A stretch of DNA of 64,000 bases. Source: Planctomycetota bacterium. GTDB taxonomy: Bacteria > Planctomycetota > Planctomycetia > Pirellulales > Pirellulaceae. The DNA lies in assembly GCA_016872775.1 (NCBI GenBank), contig VGZA01000013.1:1-64000 (forward strand). Reading direction: 5' to 3'. Positions within the stretch are counted from its first letter, which is position 1. The number at the start of each line of letters is the position of its first letter. The notes under the pieces are model-generated. The model saw nothing but the letters and a program-made list of their open reading frames with translations, had not been told where the DNA came from and did no database searches. Below, one piece after another: positions 1-9,048 of this stretch. Made by a program: the position numbers and the translations under genes.

Positions 1-225
1 AACCCGGTTGCTGCGAACCCGGTTGCTGCGAACCCGGTTGCTGCGAACCCGGTTGCTGCGAACCCGGTTGCTGCGAACCCGGTTGCTGCGAGCCCGGTTG
101 CTGCGGGCCCGGTTGCTGCGAGCCCGGTTGCTGGGAGCCCGGTTGCTGCGAGCCCGGTTGCTGCGAGCCCGGTTGCTGCGAACCCGGTTGCTGCGAGCCC
201 GGTTGCTGCGAGCCCGCTACTGCAG
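1..225. repeat. 15-bp tandem repeat, 14 units plus one degenerate unit
   Basis: The unit is AACCCGGTTGCTGCG or AGCCCGGTTGCTGCG. Fourteen consecutive copies occupy 1-210, and a diverged copy occupies 211-225. Variation is limited to the second base of most units, one GG start at 106 and one G in place of C near 134. Because the unit is 15 bp, copy-number changes keep the reading frame. On the minus strand it codes GSQQP in the C-terminus of the partial membrane protein. The array may extend beyond the left edge. Confidence 0.95.
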
Positions 226-1297
226 CGGCGCTGCTGCCGATGTGCCCTTGTTTGCCTTGGGGGCCGCTGCGGGTTGCCTGTTGTGGATCGTTGGGCCCAT
301 CGTTGCCGACGCCGTACTTTGACTGTTTTCGATCGGGGTTGGTCAGCAGGCCCGCAAGTTGCCATGAACCGGTGGGGCGAGGGAGGACAGTCACGACCGC
401 GAGGATCGCCAGTACAAGCACGGTTCCTGACAACAACCAGGCGCCGGTCATTTCCAATGGAATCTCGATGCGCCGTTGTCTCAGATACCTGCGCAATCCA
501 AGGAAACTGGATGTCAGCAGCAACATCAAACCGGATGCCATGTATGCGACAAGGCACTTGAACGCGAATGCGCGGGAAGGTGTGTTACTGGCTGGGATGA
601 GAACCTGTCCGAAACCGATCAGCGGCAGTGCGACCAGAGACACATAAATCACCCAGACTCCGGGAGTATGTTTTTTCTTGATCGACTCGCGATCGAACCA
701 GAAGCGAACGCGCTCCTTGACCCAGCGGGAGATCAGGTCGTTCCAAGCCTTGCTGTCCGCGGGCGGCGGCAGAGCGCGGAGAACTGCCGCGCTGCGGGCT
801 GGCAGTTGTTCGAACCCGGTTACCTGGAGCAGGCCATTCCCGGACGCATCTTCCGCATCGTCGATGACCGTGCAATCCCAGGTCAATTTGTGGGCGGCCC
901 ACCAGACCAGCGCGAGCAGTGCGGCATTGAACAGGAACGACGGGAGGAACCAGAATCGTGTTTCCGTTTTGACGAAGAAGTTCAAGCCGAGGTAGGCGGT
1001 GGCGGCGAACGCCATTCCGTAGATGCTGGCGTAGCCGTAGCCTTGTTCGATGGTGAGCCGCGCGATCGCAACGGTCCCCAGGACGATCATTGCCAGCACC
1101 CACATGACGCGCAGCTCGTAGTCGCCGCGATAGAAGGCTTCGATGAAGAAGAACACCAGACTGCCGATCATCACCATGATCAGCGACGGGTTCAGTGCCA
1201 ACAGGATATAATCCGTCGCCGATTGCGCGGGGCGGTTGATCCTGTCGTGTGGCGAGTTGGACAGGCGGTTCGAGCTGGCGTCATTCAATTCGGTCAT
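1..1297 (-). CDS. Membrane protein with GSQQP-repeat C-terminus (partial)
   Basis: The frame opens with ATG at 1297 and runs without a stop off the left edge, so at least 432 codons are present and the C-terminus is missing. The start reads MTELNDASSNRL. Hydrophobic segments follow: two near residues 32-52 and 58-75 and further ones at about 80-130, then a soluble stretch of about 100 residues, then two more (after KKKHTPG and before PRPTGSW). The tail is low-complexity: it becomes repeated GSQQP, coded by the 15-bp tandem repeat at 1-225. I do not recognise the family. It lies 62 bp downstream of the DUF58 gene on the same strand, so it belongs to the MoxR-DUF58 operon, where membrane proteins of unknown role are common in this phylum. 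The tail may be periplasmic or cytoplasmic; the topology is not settled. Confidence 0.8.
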   Translation of the reverse strand, partial: MTELNDASSNRLSNSPHDRINRPAQSATDYILLALNPSLIMVMIGSLVFFFIEAFYRGDYELRVMWVLAMIVLGTVAIARLTIEQGYGYASIYGMAFAATAYLGLNFFVKTETRFWFLPSFLFNAALLALVWWAAHKLTWDCTVIDDAEDASGNGLLQVTGFEQLPARSAAVLRALPPPADSKAWNDLISRWVKERVRFWFDRESIKKKHTPGVWVIYVSLVALPLIGFGQVLIPASNTPSRAFAFKCLVAYMASGLMLLLTSSFLGLRRYLRQRRIEIPLEMTGAWLLSGTVLVLAILAVVTVLPRPTGSWQLAGLLTNPDRKQSKYGVGNDGPNDPQQATRSGPQGKQGHIGSSAAAVAGSQQPGSQQPGSQQPGSQQPGSQQPGSQQPGSQQPGPQQPGSQQPGSQQPGSQQPGSQQPGSQQPGSQQPG

Positions 1298-1359
1298 ACG
1301 TCTTATCGTAACGGAGACCTGCTTTCATCGCCAAGGTTTGCCGGGTCGGATTACGGTGT

Positions 1360-2667
1360 TCAGCCGGCGAGATGCAGTCTGCGGCAGATGCCGCGCACCG
1401 ATTCACGATCGGCCAGGTGCCGTGTTTCGACACCTTGGGCGATCAAGGGCCCCGCGGCCTGGGCATACTCGTAAACCTCATGAATATTGAGGATCGCGGT
1501 GACGGCAAATCCCTGGCGGCGGAGATTGCCCAATGCGATTGCGTTTTCCTCGGTCACCGCCGGCAGGATGGCGATGACAGAGGCATCCCGGGGCAGTCTG
1601 CCCTCCCCTTCCTCGATCAAATTCGGAAGCGACAGTCCGTCGCTCAGTTCGAGTCTTGCCAGCGTTTCCAGGATCCTCCGGAATTGTTCTGGACCGCGGC
1701 GCGTGGGGACCACGACGGGCGCGAGCCGATCGTTGGGGTCGGTGGCCTCGGCAGCGGCCCGTGCGCTGTCGCGCGTGCGCCAGTCTCCTTTCCACCCTTC
1801 GCTGCGAATGCGGTCGGCCGCATCGCGCCCATTCGAGATCAGTCCGACCTGCTGCTGCATGGTATAGATTGCGTTGGCGATCGATGCGGCCGCGGTAATC
1901 GCCAGCTCGGAACGGAACGGTTCATGTGCGGCAGCGTGGCTGGAACGGTGGAAGTCAAGCAACAGCGTTGCGCCGGCAACCGTCGACGGTTCGTACACCT
2001 TGCTTTGGAGTTGGCCCGTTCGGGCCGTGGCGCGCCAGTGCACGCGATTCAGTGGATCGCCGGCCGTGTACTGACGAACGCCGGCGATACGTGTCGGGTC
2101 CTCGAATAACCGGTAGGTCATGCGGACTTCGCCGATCGGCCGGCGGGAGCTGATATCGTAGCCTTCCAGCGGAATCACTTCTGGATAAACCATCAGATAC
2201 TGCGGTTCCGCGGCGACCCGGTAGCGTCGATGCAGGCCGAACAGGTCGCCCGTTTCAAGGATCGCTGGACCCAGTTGATAGTATCCGCGGCGGTTGCAGA
2301 CGATCTGGTAAAGCAACGACTTGACGGCACCGCTGCGGAACATCGCCAGCTTGATCCGTTGGCCGCTGAGCCGCAGATTCGGTGGCTCGTGCAGCAATGC
2401 GGCAGGCGGCAGAAGATCCTCGACCAGCATCCAGGCGACCGGCAACCGGCCGCGGTTTTCGATGCGCACGAGGACGGAGACCTGATCACCGACCTCGGCG
2501 GTCAGCCGATTACACTCGCGCCTGGCCAGCAGGTTCTCCGACCAGACCCTCGACAAGTGACGGCTGACCAGGACGATTGCCAGCAGGGCGTAACCGGCGT
2601 AGACGAGCATTCCGAGTCGGAATACGAGCGCCAGCAAGACCACGGCGATAGCGACCCATTTGAGCAT
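1360..2667 (-). CDS. DUF58 domain-containing protein
   Basis: This 435-residue protein has two hydrophobic segments at residues 1-40, a beta-rich region with an NRGRLPVAWMLVED stretch at about 70-90, and the DUF58 signature RQYTAGDPLNRVHWRATA near 200-215. The second half resembles the VWA-like fold usual in DUF58 proteins. DUF58 proteins typically work with MoxR AAA ATPases. Here the moxR-like gene lies 51 bp upstream on the same strand, and the repeat-tailed membrane protein follows. The family role is proposed to be assembly or maturation of envelope or metal-containing complexes; no specific substrate can be read here. The start is ATG with only a weak ribosome binding site. Confidence 0.9.
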   Translation of the reverse strand: MLKWVAIAVVLLALVFRLGMLVYAGYALLAIVLVSRHLSRVWSENLLARRECNRLTAEVGDQVSVLVRIENRGRLPVAWMLVEDLLPPAALLHEPPNLRLSGQRIKLAMFRSGAVKSLLYQIVCNRRGYYQLGPAILETGDLFGLHRRYRVAAEPQYLMVYPEVIPLEGYDISSRRPIGEVRMTYRLFEDPTRIAGVRQYTAGDPLNRVHWRATARTGQLQSKVYEPSTVAGATLLLDFHRSSHAAAHEPFRSELAITAAASIANAIYTMQQQVGLISNGRDAADRIRSEGWKGDWRTRDSARAAAEATDPNDRLAPVVVPTRRGPEQFRRILETLARLELSDGLSLPNLIEEGEGRLPRDASVIAILPAVTEENAIALGNLRRQGFAVTAILNIHEVYEYAQAAGPLIAQGVETRHLADRESVRGICRRLHLAG

Positions 2668-2718
2668 GGCAGTGATCGAGCTTCTTGCGGCGAAGTTTCT
2701 TAAGGTTCCGTGGAGCGT

Positions 2719-3678
2719 TCAGGTCGGCGCGGGCGGTTCGTCCAGAGTTGGCACGGCGATTTCGGCAATCACGTCTTCGATCACCTTGGCGGCCGTGACT
2801 TTGCGCAGCCGGCTTTCTGGCTTGAGGATGACGCGATGGGTAAGCACGGGGGCGGCGACCCGTTTCACATCATCGGGCTGCACATATTTCCGTCCGCGGA
2901 GGGCCGCCATCGCCTGGGAAGTCCGGAATAGCGCGATCGACGCGCGGGGGCTGGCGCCGAGGCTGAGGTCGTCGTGGGTTCGCGTATCGTGGACGATCTG
3001 CATCAAGTAGCGGCGGATTTTGTCGTCGACGTAGATCTCGCGAACCGATCGCTGGCAGTCGATCAGCTCATTGGCCGACACAACGGCGCTCAACGATTCA
3101 ATCGGATGCGTGCGCTGCAGTAGTTCCAGCATCCGCAGTTCCTCTTCCAGGCCAGGATATCCCAGCGAAAATTTCATCAGGAAGCGGTCGAGTTGCGCTT
3201 CGGGCAGTGGAAACGTACCTTCATGATCGACCGGATTCTGAGTTGCGATCACGAGGAAGGGCGGCGCGAGTCGATGGGTTTCGCCGTCCACGGTGACGCG
3301 GCTTTCGGCCATCGCTTCCAGGAGGGCGGCCTGGGTGCGCGGCGTGGTCCGGTTGATTTCGTCGGCGAGCAGCACCTGGGTGAAAACCGGTCCGGGCCGG
3401 AATTCGAATTCCACCGTTTTCGGATTGAACACCGATGCGCCCGTGACGTCGGTCGGCAGCAGGTCGGGGGTGCACTGGATCCGTTTGAACGAACAGCCGA
3501 CGCTCGCCGAAAGGGCCCGCGCCAGCATGGTCTTCGCAACACCGGGGACGTCTTCGAGAAGAATATGCCCCTCACAGAACCAGGAAACGAGCGACAGCAG
3601 GATCTGCTGGCGTTTTCCGACGATCGCCTTTTCCACATTGGCGATGATCTTCTTCGCGACGTTGGGCACATCAGCCAT
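2719..3678 (-). CDS. MoxR-family AAA+ ATPase
   Basis: This 319-residue protein has Walker A LEDVPGVAKT near residue 40, Walker B VLLADEINR near 103, the sensor-1 segment ATQNPVDHEGTFPLPEAQLDRF near 140, and a C-terminal lid with RGRKYVQPDDVKRVA. This is the classic MoxR layout and length. MoxR proteins are cytoplasmic chaperone-like ATPases working with DUF58/VWA partners, and both downstream genes fit that. I start at ATG 3678 (MADVPNVAKK). An in-frame TTG at 3696 would add six residues and is less likely. It is the first gene of a three-gene minus-strand operon. Confidence 0.93.
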   Translation of the reverse strand: MADVPNVAKKIIANVEKAIVGKRQQILLSLVSWFCEGHILLEDVPGVAKTMLARALSASVGCSFKRIQCTPDLLPTDVTGASVFNPKTVEFEFRPGPVFTQVLLADEINRTTPRTQAALLEAMAESRVTVDGETHRLAPPFLVIATQNPVDHEGTFPLPEAQLDRFLMKFSLGYPGLEEELRMLELLQRTHPIESLSAVVSANELIDCQRSVREIYVDDKIRRYLMQIVHDTRTHDDLSLGASPRASIALFRTSQAMAALRGRKYVQPDDVKRVAAPVLTHRVILKPESRLRKVTAAKVIEDVIAEIAVPTLDEPPAPT

Positions 3679-3747
3679 AAGGGGCGCCTGTTGCAAGTCA
3701 TTGGTCCGGACTAGTACGATCTTGAGTGCCGGGAGCGGTCCCGCAGT

Positions 3748-3779
3748 TGTCTATGCTAACCACTGTCTATGCTAACCAC
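3748..3779. repeat. Perfect 16-bp tandem duplication
   Basis: TGTCTATGCTAACCAC occurs at 3748-3763 and again at 3764-3779 with no gap. It lies in the intergenic region between the divergent moxR and PQQ-propeller genes and has no evident coding role. Confidence 0.9.
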
Positions 3780-3915
3780 GAACCGGCGAGCCGGCCATAG
3801 AATCGACCGGTTCCGAGGGGGACCATTCCCAAATTTGGTTCCGGACGCCTATAATCCAAAGCGATTCGACTTTGAATTCCCCGCTCGCCGCTCCCACCGC
3901 CAAAGGAAACGATCC

Positions 3916-5238
3916 ATGAAACTCGGCAAGCTCGTTCTCCCGATCGCGTCGTTGGTCGCCCTGCTCCCGGCGGCGACCTCCTGCATGGCCCAGTTGATTG
4001 CGCTGGCGCCCACCTCGAAACCCAGCGCCGCGGATGCTCCCAAATCGAGTGAATGGCACCAGTGGCGGGGACCGAATCGGGACGGAATTTCCCCGGAAAA
4101 ATCGCTGTTGCGGGAATGGCCGGCGGAGGGGCCCAAACTTGCCTGGCGCGTGGAGGGCCTGGGTGGTGCTTTTTCCAGTGTCGCGGTGTCGGATGGCATG
4201 ATCTTCACCATGGGCAATCGTAACGGTGCGACATTCTTGATCGGTTTGAACGCGGCGGATGGCGCCGAAGTCTGGGCCACACGGGTTGGTGACGGTGATC
4301 GACCGAACTGCACTCCTACGGTCGACGGCGATCTGGTCTACGCGGTCGGTTTTAATGGCGATCTTCTATGCGCCCGCGCCAAGAACGGCGAAGAGGTCTG
4401 GCGCGTGAACTTTGGTCGCGACTTTGGTGGCAAGATGATGTCGGGATGGGGATACAGCGAATCGCCTCTGGTCGATGGGAACCTGCTGGTCTGCACCCCG
4501 GGTGCCAGCGACGCGATGATCGCCGCGCTCGACAAACGCACCGGCCAGAAACTCTGGACAACGGCAATACCGGCCGAGACCGGTCCCAAAGGTCAGGACG
4601 GCGCAGGCTATTCGTCGATCGTGATCGGCAAACTGGGTGGAACAAAGCAATATGTCCAACTCGTCGGACGCGGGCTCATCGGCGTCAACGCCAAGACGGG
4701 AAAACTGATCTGGGGATACAACAAGATCGCAAACGGGACCGCCAACGTCCCGACGCCGATCATTCGAGACGATTTGGTGTTTTGTTCCTCGGGCTACAAC
4801 GATGGTGGCACCGCGCTGCTGAAAGTGTCCGGGGCCACGAGTTCGAGTGTTCAGGAGCTGTACTACTTCCCCGACCGCAAACTGCAGAACCACCACGGCG
4901 GCATGATTCTGCTCGGGGACTTCGTTTACATGGGACATGGCCACAATCAGGGCTTTCCGATTTGCGTCGATCTCCGATCCGGAGAAACCGCCTGGGCGCC
5001 GGGCCGCGGCCCCGGCAAAGGTTCCGCCGCGATATCGTACGCGGACGAGCGTCTCTATTTTCGCTACGAGGATGGAACGATGGCGCTCCTGGAAGCCACG
5101 CCATCCCAGTACCAGTTAAAAGGGCAGTTCGAGCTTCCTTCCAAGCTCGATCGAAGCTGGTCCCATCCGGCAATCTCCGGCGGCAAACTGTATCTGCGCG
5201 ACCAGGATGTATTGCTTTGCTATGACATTCGCCGTTGA
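3916..5238 (+). CDS. Exported PQQ-like beta-propeller repeat protein
   Basis: The 440-residue product starts at ATG 3916, preceded by AAAGGAAACGATCC. The frame is open upstream to 3769, but the ATG gives a clean signal peptide (MKLGKLVLPIASLVALL, cleavage near ATSCMAQ), so I reject the longer form. The mature protein begins with the planctomycete signature HQWRGPNRDGISPE and carries repeated GLNAADGAEVW- and ALDKRTGQKLW-type blades of the PQQ-binding-like (YVTN/PQQ) propeller. Such proteins are periplasmic; most lack a proven cofactor, and many are dehydrogenase-like or scaffold proteins. A second propeller gene lies 1.3 kb downstream, so the three plus-strand genes probably form one unit. 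Substrate unknown. Confidence 0.88.
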   Translation: MKLGKLVLPIASLVALLPAATSCMAQLIALAPTSKPSAADAPKSSEWHQWRGPNRDGISPEKSLLREWPAEGPKLAWRVEGLGGAFSSVAVSDGMIFTMGNRNGATFLIGLNAADGAEVWATRVGDGDRPNCTPTVDGDLVYAVGFNGDLLCARAKNGEEVWRVNFGRDFGGKMMSGWGYSESPLVDGNLLVCTPGASDAMIAALDKRTGQKLWTTAIPAETGPKGQDGAGYSSIVIGKLGGTKQYVQLVGRGLIGVNAKTGKLIWGYNKIANGTANVPTPIIRDDLVFCSSGYNDGGTALLKVSGATSSSVQELYYFPDRKLQNHHGGMILLGDFVYMGHGHNQGFPICVDLRSGETAWAPGRGPGKGSAAISYADERLYFRYEDGTMALLEATPSQYQLKGQFELPSKLDRSWSHPAISGGKLYLRDQDVLLCYDIRR

Positions 5239-5270
5239 AAGGCTGCGGAATCTAATCTCCGGAGTTATGC

Positions 5271-6452
5271 ATGAAAATGTCGGCAGGAGTAATTCGGGCA
5301 ACGATCGCTTTCCTGTGCGCGGCAAATGTAGCATTCGGACAGACGGGATCCGCGGAGCGGCGTGATCCTGGACCGTTCTTAGGGAAGATCAACGCGGTCG
5401 GTCCCCATGGTGAGGGGCATCGCGATGCGGCGGCGGCCTGGCAGGTACTTTCGAAATTAGACGCGGCACAGTTGCCAGCCGTTCTTGCAGGGATGCGCTC
5501 CCAGAATCTGCTGGCTGAGAATTGGATTCGAGCTGCCGTCGAGGCAATCGCCGAACGCCAGGAACGCGCGGGGCGGACTCTGCCACAAAAAGAGCTGGAG
5601 CAGTTCCTTGCCCAGGTGCAACACGCCCCGCGCGCGAGGCGGCTGGCATACGAATTGATTTTGCGCGCGGATCCGGCTGCCGAAAAACGACTGCTCGACG
5701 GGCTGATCGACGATCCCAGCCTGGAATTGAGACGGGATGCGGTGATGGCCGCGTTTCACGCCGCCGAGGCGCTGGAAAACGCCGACAAAAAAGATGCCGC
5801 GCGCGACGCCTATAAAAGTGCATTCCGCTCAGCGCGCGACGTCGACCAGATCAAACTGTTCGCCGACAAACTTCGCAAACTAGAGGCCTCCGTCGATCTG
5901 CCTTCCCACTTCGGGTTTTTGATGAACTGGCACGTCGTCGGGCCGTTTGAGAATCGAGGTGACGTCGGATACCAGCAGGCTTACCCGCCGGAGTCAAAAG
6001 TCGAGCTGAAGGAGTCGTATGCCGGCCAGGATCATACGAAGATCGCGTGGGCCGGGCATACCACCCAGGATGATTTCGGACTCGTGGACCTCAATAAACT
6101 CCTCGGGAATCATAAAGGCGCGGTCGCCTATGCTTTTCACGAGTTCGCAGCTACCGAGCCGCGAACTGTTGATATTCGCATTGGATCGACCAATGCGAAC
6201 AAAGTCTGGCTGAACGGTGAACTGCTTACCGCGAATCACGTCTATCACGCGGGGCGCGATATCGATCAGTACGTCGCGAAAGGCAAGCTGAAAGCGGGTG
6301 CCAACCAGATTCTCGTGAAGATTCTTCAGAACGAACAGACGGAACCGTGGGCACAAGACTGGCAATTTCAATTGCGCGTGTGCGATGCGATCGGTACTCC
6401 CGTCTTTTCCTCTGATCGAAAACCGGCCACGACCACGTCGGGAGGTTCTTAG
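5271..6452 (+). CDS. Exported hypothetical protein with C-terminal sandwich-like domain
   Basis: The 393-residue product has a signal peptide (VIRATIAFLCAANVAFG). A helical middle follows, residues about 40-200, rich in Ala, Glu and Arg and reminiscent of HEAT-type repeats. From about 215 a beta-rich domain begins with NWHVVGPFENRG and later shows KVWLNGELL and GANQILVKILQNE, a pattern common in planctomycete exported proteins with a galactose-binding-like or jelly-roll fold. The function is not recognised. It lies 32 bp after one PQQ-propeller gene and 92 bp before another, suggesting joint export and a joint task. The ATG at 5271 follows a GGAG motif. Confidence 0.8.
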   Translation: MKMSAGVIRATIAFLCAANVAFGQTGSAERRDPGPFLGKINAVGPHGEGHRDAAAAWQVLSKLDAAQLPAVLAGMRSQNLLAENWIRAAVEAIAERQERAGRTLPQKELEQFLAQVQHAPRARRLAYELILRADPAAEKRLLDGLIDDPSLELRRDAVMAAFHAAEALENADKKDAARDAYKSAFRSARDVDQIKLFADKLRKLEASVDLPSHFGFLMNWHVVGPFENRGDVGYQQAYPPESKVELKESYAGQDHTKIAWAGHTTQDDFGLVDLNKLLGNHKGAVAYAFHEFAATEPRTVDIRIGSTNANKVWLNGELLTANHVYHAGRDIDQYVAKGKLKAGANQILVKILQNEQTEPWAQDWQFQLRVCDAIGTPVFSSDRKPATTTSGGS

Positions 6453-6544
6453 TACTTTTTCTGCAGCGAATCGCAGCCGCATTACGGTCCGTGCCCCATC
6501 GCAAGGACTGGAGCCCTAACCAAAAAGTTTCAACGGAGCATCTC

Positions 6545-7765
6545 GTGCAGTGGATCCGACTTCTATCGATCGCCGTCGTGCTGATCATTTGTCCTTGTCT
6601 TCGCGTGGGATTTGCGGCGGATTGGAAACAGTTTCGCGGGTCCGACGGGACCGGCGTTGCCAGATCGGAGGTCATTCCCACGGCTTGGAGCGACAACGAG
6701 CAGATCGCCTGGAAGGTCGCGTTGCCGGGTCGCGGTCCCTCGAGTCCCATCGTCGTCGACGGTCGTGTGATCGTGACCTGTTCCGATGGTGCTCGGCAGG
6801 ACAAGATCCTGGTTGCCTGTTTCGATACCGCTTCGGGCAAGCAATTGTGGCGACGTCAATTCTGGGCGACGGGCAGAACATTATCGCACCCCGACAGTGC
6901 CAACGCGGCGCCGACTCCCGCCAGTGATGGCTCGCGGATTTTTGCATTTTACTCGTCCAACGATCTGGCCTGCCTTGATCTGGCCGGAAACCTGCTCTGG
7001 TATCGTGGTCTGGCCCACGATTATCCCAAGGCGGGCAATGATGTCGGGATGTCGGCTTCCCCTGTGGTTGTCGGGGAGACCGTCGTCGTACAGGTGGAGA
7101 ATTATGCCGATTCGTTCGCGGCGGGGATCGACACGGCGACCGGCGAAACTCGCTGGCGCATCGACCGACCCGCGATTTCCAACTGGTGCTCCCCTGCCGC
7201 CATGCGCTCGCCGGGCGGCGAACTGGTGGTACTGTTACAGTCTCCGTCGATGTTGACTGCCCACGATCCGCGGACGGGCGCCAGGTTGTGGCAATATGAA
7301 ACCAAGTGCGAGTCGATCCCATCGGTCGTGGCCTCCGGAAAGCATGTGGTGCTGCCGGCAAATGGGTTGACGGTGCTGGAACTCGAGGGGTCGGCGCCGA
7401 AGGTGCTATGGGATTCGAATCGCATGCGAAGTGGCTCGTCGAGTCCGATCACCGACGGCGAGAACATTTATCTGCTTAACTCGGCTGGCGTGTTGACCTG
7501 CGCCAGATTGATCTCCGGGGAAGTCGCCTGGCAAACACGCATCGGTGGTACGTTTTGGGCAACACCGGTCATTGCCGGCGAGCATCTGCTTTGCGTGAAT
7601 CAGGAAGGCAAGGCCAAGATCGTCAAGTTGGGAGGTAGCAAAGCAGAAATTGTCGGCGAAGCGGACTTCGGCGAGAAAATTCAGGGAACTCCCGCGATTG
7701 CCGACGGCGCGATTTTCGTTCGCAGCGATCGACACCTCTGGAAAATAGGCACGAAGCGAAAGTGA
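6545..7765 (+). CDS. Exported PQQ-like beta-propeller repeat protein
   Basis: The product has 406 residues from GTG 6545, which sits after GGAG and gives a signal peptide (VQWIRLLSIAVVLIICP, cleavage near VGFAADW). The frame extends to 6491, but that form would bury the signal sequence. The mature N-terminus WKQFRGSDGTGVA and the blades with SPIVVDGRVIVTC and CFDTASGKQLW place it with PQQ-like propellers, as the gene two places upstream. Its stop overlaps the GTG of aroA by the 4-bp GTGA, so the two are translationally coupled, an unusual pairing of an exported protein with a shikimate enzyme. Confidence 0.88.
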   Translation: MQWIRLLSIAVVLIICPCLRVGFAADWKQFRGSDGTGVARSEVIPTAWSDNEQIAWKVALPGRGPSSPIVVDGRVIVTCSDGARQDKILVACFDTASGKQLWRRQFWATGRTLSHPDSANAAPTPASDGSRIFAFYSSNDLACLDLAGNLLWYRGLAHDYPKAGNDVGMSASPVVVGETVVVQVENYADSFAAGIDTATGETRWRIDRPAISNWCSPAAMRSPGGELVVLLQSPSMLTAHDPRTGARLWQYETKCESIPSVVASGKHVVLPANGLTVLELEGSAPKVLWDSNRMRSGSSSPITDGENIYLLNSAGVLTCARLISGEVAWQTRIGGTFWATPVIAGEHLLCVNQEGKAKIVKLGGSKAEIVGEADFGEKIQGTPAIADGAIFVRSDRHLWKIGTKRK

Positions 7766-9048
7766 ACGATCGCAGGTCCATCCCGATCTCCGGTCCCATC
7801 CGCGGCCTTCACCGTCCTCCGGGCTCCAAGAGCATCACCAATCGCGCGTTGGTCTGCGCGGCGCTCGCCAGCGGCCGATCGCGACTCCGCGGCGCGTTGG
7901 AGAGCGATGACACGCAGGTAATGTTCGAGGCGCTGCGGGTGCTCGCAGGAAAATCCGTCGTGGAACGAACTGGCGATGATATTCAGGTCGTCGGTACCCA
8001 AGGCCGTTTCACGAATGCGAATGCGGAATTGTGGGTTGGCAACAGTGGAACCACGATCCGCTTTCTTACGGCAATGCTGTGCGCATCCCATGGAGATTTT
8101 CGACTCGACGGCGTTCCCCGCATGCGTCAGCGACCGATCGGCGATCTGCTGCATGCATTGCGACAGCTCGGAGCCAACGTCGAAACGGAATACCAGAATG
8201 AGGCTCCACCCGTGCTTGTCCATGCCCAGGGACTGTCGGGCGGGCGGGCGGGTGTGCGCGGTTCCATTTCCAGCCAGTATCTGAGCGGACTGCTGCTGGC
8301 CGCGCCGTACGCGCGCAACGAGGTGCGATTGGAGGTCGAAGGAGAATTAGTCTCTCGCCCGTATGTCGACATGACGATTGCTGTCATGCGTGCTTTTGGC
8401 GTCTCTGTGCGGTCGCCCGATTCGCATACGTTCTGTATCCCCGCCCCGGCCTGTTACCAGGGCGCCGACTATCCGATCGAACCGGATGCGTCCGCCGCCA
8501 GTTATTTCTGGGCCGCGGCGGCCATCACCGGCGGATCGATGACCGTTATCGGATTGAGCCGGCAATCATTGCAGGGCGACGTGGCCTTCGTCGATTGCCT
8601 GCGCGACATGGGTTGTTCCGTGTGCGATACCCCGGATGGAATCGCCGTCACTGGCGGAAAACTCCGTGGCATCGACGTGAACATGAATGCTATCAGCGAC
8701 ACGGTTCAGACGCTGGCGGCCGTGGCACTGTTCGCCGAAGGACCGACGACCATCCGCGGCGTGGCGCATATTCGGCACAAGGAGACTGATCGCATCGGGG
8801 ATCTAGCCAGGGAATTGCGAAGATTGGGGGCCGATGTCAATGAGAACGAGGATGGTCTGACGATTGTGCCGGGACCGCTGCGAGGCGTCGAGCTGCAAAC
8901 CTACGATGACCATCGCATGGCGATGAGCTTCGCGCTGGTGGGACTGCGGGTCCCGAATGTTCTCATCGCTAATCCCGACTGCACGCAAAAGACCTACCCC
9001 GGGTTCTTTGATGATTTGGAATCGGTTGTCGCGACTGGAGAATCTTGA
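7762..9048 (+). CDS. aroA: 3-phosphoshikimate 1-carboxyvinyltransferase (EPSP synthase)
   Basis: This cytoplasmic enzyme joins shikimate-3-phosphate and phosphoenolpyruvate to form EPSP, step six of the shikimate pathway. The 428-residue length is normal. Family motifs are present in order: PGSKSITNR at about 20, NSGTTIRFL at about 94, DGVPRMRQRPIGDL at about 114, ISSQYLSGLL at about 170, RHKETDRIGDL near 336 and YDDHRMAMSFAL near 375. The start is GTG, overlapping the upstream stop by 4 bp. trpE, which acts downstream of chorismate, lies in the same window but 43 kb away. The gene converges with the giant minus-strand gene. Confidence 0.97.
   Translation: MNDRRSIPISGPIRGLHRPPGSKSITNRALVCAALASGRSRLRGALESDDTQVMFEALRVLAGKSVVERTGDDIQVVGTQGRFTNANAELWVGNSGTTIRFLTAMLCASHGDFRLDGVPRMRQRPIGDLLHALRQLGANVETEYQNEAPPVLVHAQGLSGGRAGVRGSISSQYLSGLLLAAPYARNEVRLEVEGELVSRPYVDMTIAVMRAFGVSVRSPDSHTFCIPAPACYQGADYPIEPDASAASYFWAAAAITGGSMTVIGLSRQSLQGDVAFVDCLRDMGCSVCDTPDGIAVTGGKLRGIDVNMNAISDTVQTLAAVALFAEGPTTIRGVAHIRHKETDRIGDLARELRRLGADVNENEDGLTIVPGPLRGVELQTYDDHRMAMSFALVGLRVPNVLIANPDCTQKTYPGFFDDLESVVATGES

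Noticed and set aside
1-225. Possible CRISPR array
   Set aside because: The units are 15 bp, contiguous and without spacers, and they lie inside a coding frame.
8-322. Plus-strand open frame coding repeated LLRTR
   Set aside because: It is an artefact of the 15-bp repeat; the minus strand codes a coherent membrane protein continuing through the repeat.
585-1103. Minus-strand open frame of 172 codons
   Set aside because: It is Arg/Gly/His-rich shadow sequence; the real gene is in another minus-strand frame with clear membrane segments.
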